From Mangrovibacter plantisponsor (GTDB lineage Bacteria; Pseudomonadota; Gammaproteobacteria; Enterobacterales; Enterobacteriaceae), in assembly GCF_003182475.1 (NCBI RefSeq), contig NZ_QGTS01000016.1:1-64000 (forward strand): a stretch of 64,000 nucleotides of DNA, in the 5' to 3' direction. Shown one piece after another: positions 17,738 through 26,359 of this stretch (position 1 is its first letter; each line of letters opens with the position of its first letter). The notes below the pieces were generated by a model. That model was not told where the DNA came from. It saw nothing but the letters and a program-made list of their open reading frames with translations, and made no database searches. The position numbers were made by a program, and so were the translations under genes.

Positions 17738-18532
17738 TCAATCACGAAGGGGGAAAAATTGTGCGGCTTCTGCCAGTGTGTGGATCAGCGTGGTTTCTTG
17801 TGGCTGACCAACCCATACGGCTATCGCACTGTAATTATCCTGTGTATCGTCACTGGCTTCGCCATGTTTTCGCAGGCTTTGGTGCATCAGTGTCAGCCAC
17901 TCTTGTGGCGTGTTCACCATTTGTAACGACTGCTGCATCTGTTCTTGTGTTACACCATGCCAAAAGCCATCAGTACACAGCAAAAAAGCATCGCCGTCTT
18001 CTACAGGAACCACATCGCTGTAACTGGCTTCCCGGCGTTCATCGCCCATCCCTAAGGCAAAATAGAGCAGGTTGCTGCTGACACCTTCTGTCTGGTGCCC
18101 GGCATCTTTTAACTGCTGGATCAGGCTGTGATCGGTAGTGACCTGGTATAAAAAGCCACGCCGGAACAAATACAGGCGGCTGTCACCCGCATGTGCCCAG
18201 TACGCCAGGTGGTAATCGCGGTCAATAAACAGGCTGACCAGCGTGGTGCCCATTTTACTGTTGTCCTGGTCGTTTTTCTGTTCGCTGCGAATCGCCTGGT
18301 TGGCGTTATTCACATACAGGCGAATGAACTGCGGGTTAAGGTGCTGCTCGCCATCAAACTCCGCCAGGATAGTATTACGGGCGATACGCGCGGCGACCTC
18401 GCCACCTGAGTTACCCGCAACACCATCGCACACCAGAAAGCATGCCGCGCGCTCACCAATCACCTCACCGGTTTGATCCTGGTTGCTTGTCCGCTCTCCT
18501 TGTTGGGAGAGCGATGCCATGGTGATATTCAT
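17738..18532 (-). CDS. pppA: PP2C-family phosphatase of the T6SS (PppA/Stp)
   Basis: The 264-residue product has all main PP2C motifs: RTSNQDQ (14-20), VCDGVAGNSGG (34-44, metal-binding Asp36), GTTLVSLFID, AHAGDSRLYLF and CTDGFWHG. It is expected to dephosphorylate the FHA protein and so counteract the membrane kinase, resetting T6SS assembly. It starts within the stop of the FHA gene (4 bp overlap), so FHA and phosphatase are translationally coupled. Confidence 0.93.
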   Translation of the reverse strand: MNITMASLSQQGERTSNQDQTGEVIGERAACFLVCDGVAGNSGGEVAARIARNTILAEFDGEQHLNPQFIRLYVNNANQAIRSEQKNDQDNSKMGTTLVSLFIDRDYHLAYWAHAGDSRLYLFRRGFLYQVTTDHSLIQQLKDAGHQTEGVSSNLLYFALGMGDERREASYSDVVPVEDGDAFLLCTDGFWHGVTQEQMQQSLQMVNTPQEWLTLMHQSLRKHGEASDDTQDNYSAIAVWVGQPQETTLIHTLAEAAQFFPLRD

Positions 18533-20496
18533 TCTTCTTCTGATCCACTTTGTGAGTCTTTGTACTGGTTCACTTCCATGTCGTAAGCGTGCAGGAATGC
18601 TTCACCAAACAAGGTGTGGAAGTCATCTTCAATTTCCCCGGCAGTTTCGCCGTAGGTTTTCACAAAGTAATCCCACAGGGCAGCTTTGCGGCTGCCGGGT
18701 AAACCAATGCGCGACACCACACCATCTTCCCGGGCCTGCTCTTCGAGCTGTTCCGGGTTAAACGACTGCAGCATAGCGGCAATAATGGCCCGGATACCGG
18801 AGATCATGCCCAGTTGGTGAGCCTGCAAGTCTATCAGGGCATCACGCACGGACTTACGCGGCGGCATAAAGCCCGGCATACGCGTGCCGAACATTTGCAT
18901 TAACACCGTTTTACCGGATGGCAGCAGTTTGAACGGGTTGTTGGCGTCGTCCAGCACCATGGTCATATCGGCTTTGACACCGCGTTTGAGAATGGAGCGG
19001 GAAGAGAGCAGTGCCACCGTACCCTGCGAAAACATGCTCAGCATTTGCCCAAACTGGCGCATGTTTTCTTTGTCGAACTGCGGTACGGGTTGCATGTCGC
19101 CAAGGCCCATACCTTCCAGCAATGCAGCCAGTAACTCACCCTGCAATACATCGCCTTCACCCTGCTGGCTGGTGACTGGCGCAGATTTGTCGGCAGACGA
19201 CGGTGAGGCAACCGGGTCAATACGCAGGCGGCCTTTAGGGGTCTGCACATGGGCGCGTTGCACAGTCTGCGGAGTGGGCAGAGTGATGCCTTCGTAGCCG
19301 CTGGTAGCTTGTGTTGCACTGGCTGGTATGGTTTCTTCTGCGGTTTCCTGTACCGGCGGCGGCGTTACCAGTATATCGGCTGGCGTGACAGTCGTGGCTG
19401 TCTCGTCTTCAGCAAACAAGGGTGAAGACGCCAGTGATGCCGTTTCAAACAGTGCAGAAACCGGGTTTTCGTTGTTTGTGGCTGCAGAGTGTGTGGCCAC
19501 AGGTTCGGGTTCTGCTACCGAGGGTTTTGCGACCAGCGGCTCTGCTGCATGATGCCGTTCTGCCGGTGTTACTGCTTCCTGCGGTTGAGTGATGCTGTCT
19601 GGTGCCGTTAATGGCACTGCATTACCCATCATCAGGCCCAGTGGGTCATCGTGGTTACGTGCCGCGGGTGCGGCTTCGCTGGCACCGAATAAAGCCAGTG
19701 GGTCCAGTTCACTGTTACCAGGCGCAGGTTTATTTTCTGCGGTTTCCGGCTGAACCAGCGAAGACGGGGTATTGTCTTCAAAAATGCTGTCGCCACTGAA
19801 CAGTGAAGACTCGGCGAATAAGTTATCAGTCTGCGGTTTTTTCTCGTTAAACAGCGGCTCGCTGGTATTGAACTGAGCGAGCGGGTCTTCCGGGTTACGC
19901 TCAACACTTTCTGGTTCAGCGAAGGGATTGTGGCCAGACTCCGTTGTGGTGTGCTCGCCTTTCCCACTCACCGGGCTGCTGGAAATGTTGTCGGAAATGG
20001 AGAATTCCTGCATCAGGCTGTCCCAGATTTCACTGGGAACCGCCGCTGTACCATCGGCGTTAACCGCTGATGGTTGCGCTGGCGCAGCAGGCACCGGGCG
20101 AACCGGCGCAGGTGCTGCCTTATGAGGAACGGCACTGGCGGCATGGTGTGCAGCAGGTTGTTGAGGCGCAGTCGGCTGCGCCCCCAGTGCCGTAACTTGC
20201 AGGCGGTATTCGTCAATGCCCAGAATATCGCCATCTTCGAGCTCGACCTGGCGGCCGCGATCCAGCGGAATATCATTCAGCAGTACGCGGGTGATGTTGC
20301 CACGGTTAGTAATGCGGCAGGTGCCCTCTGCTGTGATATGCACTATCGCCTGCAGGCGAGAAATGGTGCGCGTTTCATCTGGCAGAACCAGGTTGTTATC
20401 GGAACCGCGCCCAATGGTGCCGCCTGGCGGATAGAAATCGCAACTGGTCTGCGGCGGTTGTTGACCCGGTTTATTGGTGATTATCGTGAATCGCAT
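18529..20496 (-). CDS. tagH: FHA-domain scaffold protein of the T6SS (TagH/Fha)
   Basis: Encodes 655 residues with an N-terminal FHA domain (about 22-96; GGTIGRGSDNN, ISRLQA, NDIPL), although the usual His of the SRxHA motif is Gln. A long Pro/Ala/Glu-rich low-complexity region (about 110-440) links it to a C-terminal helical domain (about 450-640), which contains AALLEGMGLGDMQ, FGQMLSMFSQGTV and AFLHAYDMEV and matches the TagH/VasC C-terminal family. Fha proteins recruit phosphorylated partners and promote assembly of the membrane complex. It is the first gene of the second T6SS transcript. Confidence 0.92.
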   Translation of the reverse strand: MRFTIITNKPGQQPPQTSCDFYPPGGTIGRGSDNNLVLPDETRTISRLQAIVHITAEGTCRITNRGNITRVLLNDIPLDRGRQVELEDGDILGIDEYRLQVTALGAQPTAPQQPAAHHAASAVPHKAAPAPVRPVPAAPAQPSAVNADGTAAVPSEIWDSLMQEFSISDNISSSPVSGKGEHTTTESGHNPFAEPESVERNPEDPLAQFNTSEPLFNEKKPQTDNLFAESSLFSGDSIFEDNTPSSLVQPETAENKPAPGNSELDPLALFGASEAAPAARNHDDPLGLMMGNAVPLTAPDSITQPQEAVTPAERHHAAEPLVAKPSVAEPEPVATHSAATNNENPVSALFETASLASSPLFAEDETATTVTPADILVTPPPVQETAEETIPASATQATSGYEGITLPTPQTVQRAHVQTPKGRLRIDPVASPSSADKSAPVTSQQGEGDVLQGELLAALLEGMGLGDMQPVPQFDKENMRQFGQMLSMFSQGTVALLSSRSILKRGVKADMTMVLDDANNPFKLLPSGKTVLMQMFGTRMPGFMPPRKSVRDALIDLQAHQLGMISGIRAIIAAMLQSFNPEQLEEQAREDGVVSRIGLPGSRKAALWDYFVKTYGETAGEIEDDFHTLFGEAFLHAYDMEVNQYKDSQSGSEEE

Positions 20497-20527
20497 AGCG
20501 TATTCCTGCCTGGGTATGATTAGCGCT

Positions 20528-20566
20528 CAAACGTTGCAGGTCTTTCGGTAAGGCCTGCAGCGTTTG
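20528..20566. repeat. inverted repeat in the leader of the fha operon
   Basis: Two 13 bp arms (20528-20540 and 20554-20566, one mismatch) around a 13 nt spacer lie 32-70 bp upstream of the fha start. There is no U-run on the minus strand, so it is more likely an operator or 5' UTR hairpin than a terminator. Confidence 0.6.
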
Positions 20567-20661
20567 GGGAGCGGAGGTAGAATATCAAAATGAAGTTGAG
20601 ATTTGTCTCACTTTGTAAGATAAAACGTGCTGCCCAGATAGTGGGTAGAGTTTAATAACGA

Positions 20662-21021
20662 TCAGTTTGCAAATGATTTATAGATTTTGACTGCACCAGT
20701 GCTATTGGCAATCAAAGTACAACGCAAAACGTTATATTCCCCCTTGACTGAACCAGATAAACTAATTTTTCCTTCTTCATTAATCAGTTTCTCTGCATTA
20801 TTAAATGCATCTACAGGTAACTGGCTGTACTCTAACCATACCGCCGCACTCTGGTTTGCATCCTGCTTCAGGCGTTCTGTCTCGGCAATTTTTGCGATGC
20901 AGCGATTTTCAATCCAGTGAGTGAATATTTCCTGCTGCGAAAACGTTGATAAATTTGGCAAGGCGCTTCCTGCAGGCGATGCAAAAAGGATAAAAAACAA
21001 AAAACGATTAATTTTCATCAA
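20662..21021 (-). CDS. small secreted protein, distant Tai4-like immunity candidate
   Basis: This 119-residue protein begins with a signal peptide (MKINRFLFFILFASPAGSA). The mature chain has two cysteines (NRCIAKI and LRCTLI). The spacing of ENRCIAKIAE, then DANQSAAVWLEYS, then AFNNAEKLI resembles the C..., DASAAARGYLEFG, AVRELAKEYL layout of the neighbouring Tai4-family gene at 21354-21719, so I read it as a distant relative. Tai4 proteins sit in the periplasm and inhibit the T6SS amidase Tae4. No amidase gene is adjacent, so it would be an orphan immunity gene. AT-rich. Confidence 0.55.
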   Translation of the reverse strand: MMKINRFLFFILFASPAGSALPNLSTFSQQEIFTHWIENRCIAKIAETERLKQDANQSAAVWLEYSQLPVDAFNNAEKLINEEGKISLSGSVKGEYNVLRCTLIANSTGAVKIYKSFAN

Positions 21022-21353
21022 CCTTACCTAAGTTGAATATTGCCAAATAATAAGAGCGACTGACTATAGTTTTTTCAGGAGTATCAACTCTGTCTTGTAT
21101 TGATTTCTTATGCAAGCATAACTATCAGCACAACTATTTTTGTTCTTAACCCATAATAATTATTATACTCTCAACTTTGAGATGGAAGTTTTTTTATTAA
21201 CGTTAGTTCTGGTTAACAATACAATAGCTGTTTCATATGCTGCTTGTACACTGCTATCCCATTCAGTGGCATAAAAACATCACTCAGGATAAAATCTTGT
21301 TTATTTCTCACCAAGGAGTTACTGAGAGAAAAGATGATAAAATCACAACCATG
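21022..21353. other. AT-rich intergenic stretch between the two immunity-like genes
   Basis: A 332 bp AT-rich segment. On the minus strand I can find only a short 37-codon open stretch without a proper start (around 21170-21290), which may be a decayed remnant. No RNA gene or terminator is evident. The composition is clearly lower in GC than the flanking T6SS core, consistent with imported DNA. Confidence 0.5.
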
Positions 21354-21719
21354 TTAATTATCCTGCACGCCTTTATATTTCAGGATGATATCTGATAACT
21401 CTTTACTATGATATAAATCAATACATTTGGCAGCAATCATAGAAACGCCGGCTTTATTTGGATAATCTTTTTTCAAATACTCTTTTGCTAATTCCCTTAC
21501 TGCAGTGTGCGCTGATAAAGAGTAATCACCAAACTCCAAATATCCTCGGGCTGCTGCAGATGCATCATTTTTAACTTCCTGGGATGAGTAACCCATAGCA
21601 AGGCAAGCGCTGAGAGCATAGTTTTTCAAATATACTTCAGGGCTATAATCAACTCTGGCTATAGCAGGTGCAGACAGAAGCAAGCTTAGCAGAAATAGCT
21701 TCCCGATTTTAACAGCCAT
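21354..21719 (-). CDS. tai4: Tai4-family T6SS amidase immunity protein
   Basis: Encodes 121 residues with a signal peptide (cleavage near SAPAIA, residue 22). The mature part matches the Tai4 family pattern: YLKNYALSACLA, a following NDASAAARGYLEFG segment, and a C-terminal MIAAKCIDLYHS, with two cysteines in the expected places for a disulfide. Family members form periplasmic dimers that block Tae4 DL-endopeptidases. No Tae4 effector lies beside it or elsewhere in the window, so it may protect against attack from other strains or be left from a lost pair. It sits just downstream of hcp but beyond its terminator. Confidence 0.8.
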   Translation of the reverse strand: MAVKIGKLFLLSLLLSAPAIARVDYSPEVYLKNYALSACLAMGYSSQEVKNDASAAARGYLEFGDYSLSAHTAVRELAKEYLKKDYPNKAGVSMIAAKCIDLYHSKELSDIILKYKGVQDN

Positions 21720-21783
21720 ATTGAGTCTCAGTAGCCTGTAGGAAGAACTGCCTTGAAAATATCTGATTTACCGAAAATTATGG

Positions 21784-21809
21784 TTAAAAGCGATCCCTTC
21801 CGGGATCGC
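21784..21809 (-). terminator. Rho-independent terminator after hcp
   Basis: On the minus strand GCGATCCC and GGGATCGC form an 8 bp perfect stem with a GGAA loop, followed by TTTTAAC. It begins 15 bp after the hcp stop and ends the tssJ-to-hcp transcript. Confidence 0.88.
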
Positions 21810-21823
21810 CATCAACAACAAGC

Positions 21824-22306
21824 TTACGCTTCGCTGTTTTCTTTGATATTCCAGCCAACGGAGCTTTCAGCGCCTTTGCTACCGGAAGAAGTTTGTTCCC
21901 AGTACTGCTGTTTCACTTTACCAGCCTGGAATGCATAGGTAACACCAACGGTGTCGCCGTTATCAGCGCCAGTGTACTGAACAGAAGTTACCAGAACTTC
22001 TTCCAGAGTGATGCGTGCGTATTCCACCTGCTGACCACCTGCTTTACATACAGACAGTTCAACTTTGGTCAGGTGTTTACCGTTTGCACAGTATTTCATG
22101 ATAGCGGTTGCTGATTTGTCGATCAGGGCATTAACGTGCAGGTCGTTAAAGTTTACTTTACCGGCACCGCCGCCACCGCCAACGCTCATGTTACCCGGCT
22201 GAGAAGCACCCCAGGAGAAAGAAGTGATATCAGTCCAGCCAGAGTGATTAGAGTCTTTGGACTCACCCGTCACACCGTCGACTTTCAAAAACATATCAAT
22301 AGCCAT
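21824..22306 (-). CDS. hcp: Hcp (TssD) inner tube protein
   Basis: The 160-residue product has typical Hcp features: MAIDMFLKVDGVTGES at the start, then SGWTDITSFSWGASQP, a glycine-rich loop, and a C-terminal VTYAFQAGKVKQQYWEQ. Hcp hexamers stack into the tube that is fired through the sheath and can carry small effectors. It follows tssC after a 185 bp gap containing two hairpins, and has its own terminator, so its level may be set separately from the rest of the operon. Confidence 0.97.
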   Translation of the reverse strand: MAIDMFLKVDGVTGESKDSNHSGWTDITSFSWGASQPGNMSVGGGGGAGKVNFNDLHVNALIDKSATAIMKYCANGKHLTKVELSVCKAGGQQVEYARITLEEVLVTSVQYTGADNGDTVGVTYAFQAGKVKQQYWEQTSSGSKGAESSVGWNIKENSEA

Positions 22307-22413
22307 AATAATCTCTACTCTTTGATTGGTTAGTTTTGCTTTTAAAAAGCGCTAATATGGCAAATGGAAATCAGAGGTGCGTCTACACAGTCCCTGTATC
22401 CTCTGCCTTGAGC

Positions 22414-22475
22414 CTGAACCCCCTGAATAAGGTTCAGACCTGGCGGCCGTGTATTTCGCCAAAAATACACGGCCG
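22414..22475. repeat. two hairpins between tssC and hcp
   Basis: A perfect 13 bp stem (22444-22456 with 22463-22475, 6 nt loop) and a 7 bp stem (22414-22420 with 22431-22437). On the minus strand neither is followed by a U-run, so they probably act as mRNA stability or processing elements rather than as a full stop. On the plus strand the larger one is followed by AATTTTTA and could terminate antisense transcripts. Confidence 0.75.
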
Positions 22476-22491
22476 AATTTTTACCTGTGCA

Positions 22492-23988
22492 TTACGCATC
22501 ATTGGTTTTCAGTGATGGCAGTTTGGAAACCAGACGCAGCGAAACAGTCAGGCCTTCCAGTTGGTAATGCGGGCGCAGGAAGAATTTCGCGGCGTAGTAG
22601 CCCGGGTTATCTTCAATTTCTTCCACCTGCACTTCTGCCGCGGCCAGCGGTTTGCGGGATTTGGTTTCCTGCGAGGAGTTCGCCGGGTCACCATCCACAT
22701 AGTTCATCACCCAGCTGTTCAGCCAGCGTTCCATATCGTCGCGTTCGCGGAATGAACCAATTTTGTCGCGCACAATACATTTCAGGTAATGCGCAAAACG
22801 GCAGCAGGCGAACAGATACGGCAGGCGGGCGGCCAGACGGGCGTTCGCAGTTGCATCGGCATCGTGGTATTCCGCCGGTTTTTGCAGTGACTGAGCGCCA
22901 ATAAAGGCTGCAAAGTCAGAGTTTTTGCGGTGAACCAGCGGCATAAAGCCGTTTTTCGCCAGTTCTGCTTCGCGGCGGTCGCTGATGGCGATTTCAGTGG
23001 GGCATTTCATATCCACACCGCCATCATCACTTGGGAAGGTATGGCAAGGCAGGTTTTCTACTGCACCACCAGATTCCACGCCGCGAATAGAGGTACACCA
23101 GCCAAATTCTTTAAATGAACGGTTGATGTTGGCCGCCATGGCGTAAGCGGCGTTGCTCCAGGTGTAACTGTCGTGGTTAGCGCCATCCACCTGTTCTTCG
23201 AAATCGAAGCTGTCCACCGGGTTAGTGCGCACACCGTAAGGCAGGCGGGACAGGAAGCGCGGCATGACCAGGCCCAGGTAGCGGGCATCTTCGGATTCAC
23301 GCAGGCTGCGCCATGCAGCATATTCCGTGTTCTGGAAGATTTTGGTCAGGTCGCGCGGGTTAGCCAGTTCCTGCCAGGATTCCATTTGCATCACGCTCGG
23401 CGCAGAACCGGTAATGAACGGGCAGTGTGCTGCGGCACCAATACGCGCCATTTCGCTGAGCAGTTCAACATCCTGCGGGCTGTGGTCGAAGTAGTAATCG
23501 CCAACCAGGCAACCAAAAGGTTCGCCACCGAACTGGCCGTATTCTTCTTCGTAGATTTTTTTGAACACCGGGCTCTGGTCCCAACCCACGCCTTTGAAGC
23601 GTTTCAGGGTACGGCCCAGTTCCTGTTTGGAGACGCTCATAAAGCGGATTTTCAGCATCTCGTCGGTTTCGGTGTTGTTCACCAGGTAGCTCAGGCCACG
23701 CCAGGCGCTTTCCAGTTTCTGGAATTCGTCGTGGTGAATAATCTGGTTAACCTGTTCGGAAAGTTTTTCATCAATTTCCGCGATCAGCGCCTGAATGGTG
23801 CGGTAGGTATCGCTGGAAATGGTGACGGTATTTTCCAGCGCCTGTTGTGCCAGGGTTTTTACCGCGCTTTCTACTGCTTCACGCGCCTGGTCTGTTTTCG
23901 GGCGGAATTCTTTGCTCAGCAGCGCGCTGAATTCATCCTGGGTAAACGTCTGAGCGCTGTTTTGCTGTTGTTCAGTTTGGTTACTCAT
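22492..23988 (-). CDS. tssC: TssC (VipB) sheath large subunit
   Basis: Encodes 498 residues, standard size for TssC. Recognisable parts include the N-terminal helix of the sheath linker region, WRGLSYLVNNTETDE (about 95-110), GEPFGCLVGDYYF, the PCHTFPSDDGG loop and the C-terminal VQVEEIEDNPGYYAAKFFLRPHYQLEGL. With TssB it forms the contractile sheath. An SD sequence (GAGGAG) lies inside the end of tssB, and the genes are 3 bp apart, typical of stoichiometric co-translation. Confidence 0.97.
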   Translation of the reverse strand: MSNQTEQQQNSAQTFTQDEFSALLSKEFRPKTDQAREAVESAVKTLAQQALENTVTISSDTYRTIQALIAEIDEKLSEQVNQIIHHDEFQKLESAWRGLSYLVNNTETDEMLKIRFMSVSKQELGRTLKRFKGVGWDQSPVFKKIYEEEYGQFGGEPFGCLVGDYYFDHSPQDVELLSEMARIGAAAHCPFITGSAPSVMQMESWQELANPRDLTKIFQNTEYAAWRSLRESEDARYLGLVMPRFLSRLPYGVRTNPVDSFDFEEQVDGANHDSYTWSNAAYAMAANINRSFKEFGWCTSIRGVESGGAVENLPCHTFPSDDGGVDMKCPTEIAISDRREAELAKNGFMPLVHRKNSDFAAFIGAQSLQKPAEYHDADATANARLAARLPYLFACCRFAHYLKCIVRDKIGSFRERDDMERWLNSWVMNYVDGDPANSSQETKSRKPLAAAEVQVEEIEDNPGYYAAKFFLRPHYQLEGLTVSLRLVSKLPSLKTNDA

Positions 23989-23991
23989 CGA

Positions 23992-24516
23992 TTACTCCTC
24001 GTCACCTTTGGCGGTGTCTGCCGCTTTGGGTGCCTGGCTCAGGGATTGCAGTAATGTCGGGTCCTGCAGCACTTTCGCAATCAGGGCTTCCGCGCCATTT
24101 TTGCCATCCATGTAGGTCAGCAGGTTGGACAGTTGGGTGCGGGCTTCCAGTAATTTGTTCAGCGGTTCAACTTTGCGGGCAACGGCGTCTGGCAGGAAGT
24201 CATCCATGCTGTCGAAGGTCAGTTCGACATTCAGTTTGCCGTCACCGGTCAGCGTGTTGTCGACCTGGAACGCCACACGCGGTTTCAACGCTTTCATCCG
24301 TTCATCAAAATTATCGATATCAATTTCAAGGAACTTACGTTCATCTACCGGGGCTAAAGGCTCGACAGGTTTACCAACTAAATCTGCCATCACGCCCATA
24401 ACGAAAGGAAGCTGGATTTTGCGCTCCGCACCGTAGATTTCTACGTCGTACTCAATCTGTACGCGGGGTGCGCGGTTACGGGCAATAAACTTCTGCCCAC
24501 TGTTACTCATTGCCAT
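23992..24516 (-). CDS. tssB: TssB (VipA) sheath small subunit
   Basis: The ATG at 24516 has GGAG 6 bp upstream; an upstream ATG at 24528 is itself part of that ribosome binding site, so 24516 is preferred (174 residues). The protein shows the TssB core: KFIARNRAPRVQIEYDVEIYG, LPFVMGVMADLVG, RKFLEIDIDNFDERMK and VELTFDSMDDFLPD. TssB and TssC co-polymerise into the sheath, and the TssB tail region is the ClpV recognition site in known systems. Confidence 0.96.
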   Translation of the reverse strand: MAMSNSGQKFIARNRAPRVQIEYDVEIYGAERKIQLPFVMGVMADLVGKPVEPLAPVDERKFLEIDIDNFDERMKALKPRVAFQVDNTLTGDGKLNVELTFDSMDDFLPDAVARKVEPLNKLLEARTQLSNLLTYMDGKNGAEALIAKVLQDPTLLQSLSQAPKAADTAKGDEE

Positions 24517-24590
24517 GGTGTTCTCCATCGAATATGCGCGGTGAAGGTGAGGCGACGGCGCTGTGCCTTCGCCACAAGAGGGTGCGCCGG

Positions 24591-25622
24591 TTAATCACGG
24601 CGCCCAAAAATATTTTCCAGTTGGTGGACACCATCGGGCGCGAGGTCGCGAATGATGTCCATAAAGTTCATTTCAATCAGCCGCTGTACGCGTTCAATCA
24701 GCAGCGGTGCCGGGTGGCTCGGTTCATACAGCAGGAAATACTGGCGCGCTTTTTCCAGCATCAGTTGTGCATCTTCACGCGTTGCCGGTTGAACACTGCG
24801 CCAGTCCACATTACGTGGTGCAGCCGCAGCGGGTTGTTGCTCATCAGATTCAGCCACTGTGTTGCCCTCCGTCTGGCTTTCGCCTGTCAGGCCGGGGATC
24901 AGGGTGGATAAATCCGTTGCATCGCAAGCCTGAGCCACCGTATTGACTGTTTTCAGCAGCACTTCCATTTCCGGCAGTGCGCTTTCGCCCAGTTGCTCGC
25001 TGAGCACTTCACGAATGGTGAGCAGGCGTTCACGAATATGCAGCAAGGCTTCAATGCCTGGCTGCCCGCCGCGTGCCAGTTCATCTACCAGGCGGGGACG
25101 CCCGCCGGGGTAATCCGGGCATTCGGTTTTGCTGCCATCCAGTAAACTACAGGCATCGCGTAACGAAAGTGTGTCGGCCGCGCTGCGCAGTAATGCGGCC
25201 TGGCGTACAGCAGTAGTAAGTTCGGAACCATCACCCAGTGCAGCCAGCGCGTTTAAGCGGTAAAACGGATCCCGTTCGCCATATTCTTCCAGCAGGGGAT
25301 ACAGTGGCTCCCAGTAGAGCACCAGTACCTGTTGAATCAGCAGCAGGCCATCTGCATAACCTTGCAGGCCGCGTCGCCGGGTCCAGGCATGGATAAGCGC
25401 CATAATTACCCGCAGGTCTTTACTGCGTTCCAGCAGGCTGGTGGCCAGTTTCTCGACTTTGGTCCAGTCTGCCGGTTCTGCCGGAATGATGGTGTCGCCA
25501 AACTGTTGCTCTGCTTTCCCCTGGCTTGCCTGTTCCATTGCCTGGAAATCGGCATCGTACTCCAGGTTATCGCCACAAGGTTTGTCGGCGCTGACCGGGG
25601 CCAGAAAAGCGTCTATGTTCAT
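24591..25622 (-). CDS. tssA: TssA, ImpA-family assembly cap protein
   Basis: Encodes 343 residues. The N-terminal ImpA domain is clear (FLAPVSADKPCGDNLEYDAD, then SLLERSKDLRVIMALIHAW, GLLLIQQVLVLYWEPLYPLL). A low-complexity linker (about 245-270, Glu/Gln/Ala rich) is followed by a C-terminal helical domain (REDAQLMLEKARQYF, EPSHPAPLLIERVQRL). TssA docks on the membrane complex and coordinates tube and sheath polymerisation. The length fits the shorter class with a ring-forming C-terminal domain. Confidence 0.94.
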   Translation of the reverse strand: MNIDAFLAPVSADKPCGDNLEYDADFQAMEQASQGKAEQQFGDTIIPAEPADWTKVEKLATSLLERSKDLRVIMALIHAWTRRRGLQGYADGLLLIQQVLVLYWEPLYPLLEEYGERDPFYRLNALAALGDGSELTTAVRQAALLRSAADTLSLRDACSLLDGSKTECPDYPGGRPRLVDELARGGQPGIEALLHIRERLLTIREVLSEQLGESALPEMEVLLKTVNTVAQACDATDLSTLIPGLTGESQTEGNTVAESDEQQPAAAAPRNVDWRSVQPATREDAQLMLEKARQYFLLYEPSHPAPLLIERVQRLIEMNFMDIIRDLAPDGVHQLENIFGRRD

Positions 25623-25632
25623 GAATTACCTG

Positions 25633-26343
25633 TCAGTCAAACATGGGAGGATACAACCCGTGGCGGCCAGGTTGAGCACCACCTGCCGGGTCAAACAGCA
25701 TGGAAAATAACTGGCTGGTGAAATTGCCACTGTGTACATGGGTGTACAGCGGGTAGCCATCGCAGCGGTTAGTCCACCAAAAGCTGGTTTGCCGTTGTGG
25801 TTCAAAACATTCAGCAGCCTGGCGCCAGCTCAGTGCTGCGGGTGCATCGTCATAACCAATGACATCCAGAATGTCTGACTGGGCATCCCCGTCCGGCACC
25901 ACTGGCGACGGAATGCTTAATATCGCCTGGTCAAGTTGCTCACCGGCAAAACCGTTTCTGACAGCGGTCATCAGGGTGCGGCCCAGTTGTTGGTACCAGG
26001 GCTCCGCCAGCGCCAGGCACTGGGGCGACCATTCGGCCGGGCTGAATGCGCTCAGGGCGCATACCGGATACTGCCGCCCAACACTGTCTCGCCCGGGGAG
26101 CAGGCAACCCAGTTGGATAACCTGGCTGCCCAGCATGGGCGGTACTGCAAAATTCCACACGGGTGCTTTATGGAATTCGCGCTTTGCACTGTGGGGCGGG
26201 TCACTCTGGTTTTGCCAGTTATGCAGGCCGACCTGGAACCAGTGCGACCACTGGCGTTGCAGCGCATCGGGAAAGCGGCGCTGCAAAAAGTCACCGGTGC
26301 TGGGCAATTTCCCAAACCAGCACGGTACAGGGTAGTTGCTCAT
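25633..26343 (-). CDS. tagF: TagF, T6SS-associated regulator
   Basis: This encodes 236 residues that begin with the family signature PCWFGKLPSTGDFLQRRFP, followed by PVCALSAFSPAEWSP and FWWTNRCDGYPLYTHVHSG, matching TagF/SciT/ImpM. In Pseudomonas, TagF represses assembly post-translationally through the Fha protein independently of kinase signalling. Presence here with fha, kinase and phosphatase is consistent with the same control layer. It lies 10 bp upstream of tssA and 16 bp after tssM. Confidence 0.92.
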   Translation of the reverse strand: MSNYPVPCWFGKLPSTGDFLQRRFPDALQRQWSHWFQVGLHNWQNQSDPPHSAKREFHKAPVWNFAVPPMLGSQVIQLGCLLPGRDSVGRQYPVCALSAFSPAEWSPQCLALAEPWYQQLGRTLMTAVRNGFAGEQLDQAILSIPSPVVPDGDAQSDILDVIGYDDAPAALSWRQAAECFEPQRQTSFWWTNRCDGYPLYTHVHSGNFTSQLFSMLFDPAGGAQPGRHGLYPPMFD

Positions 26344-26359
26344 TCAACATTCCTTGCGG

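Noticed and set aside
23173-24054. Plus-strand open frame across tssC and tssB
   Set aside because: Antisense to two conserved sheath genes; no recognisable product.
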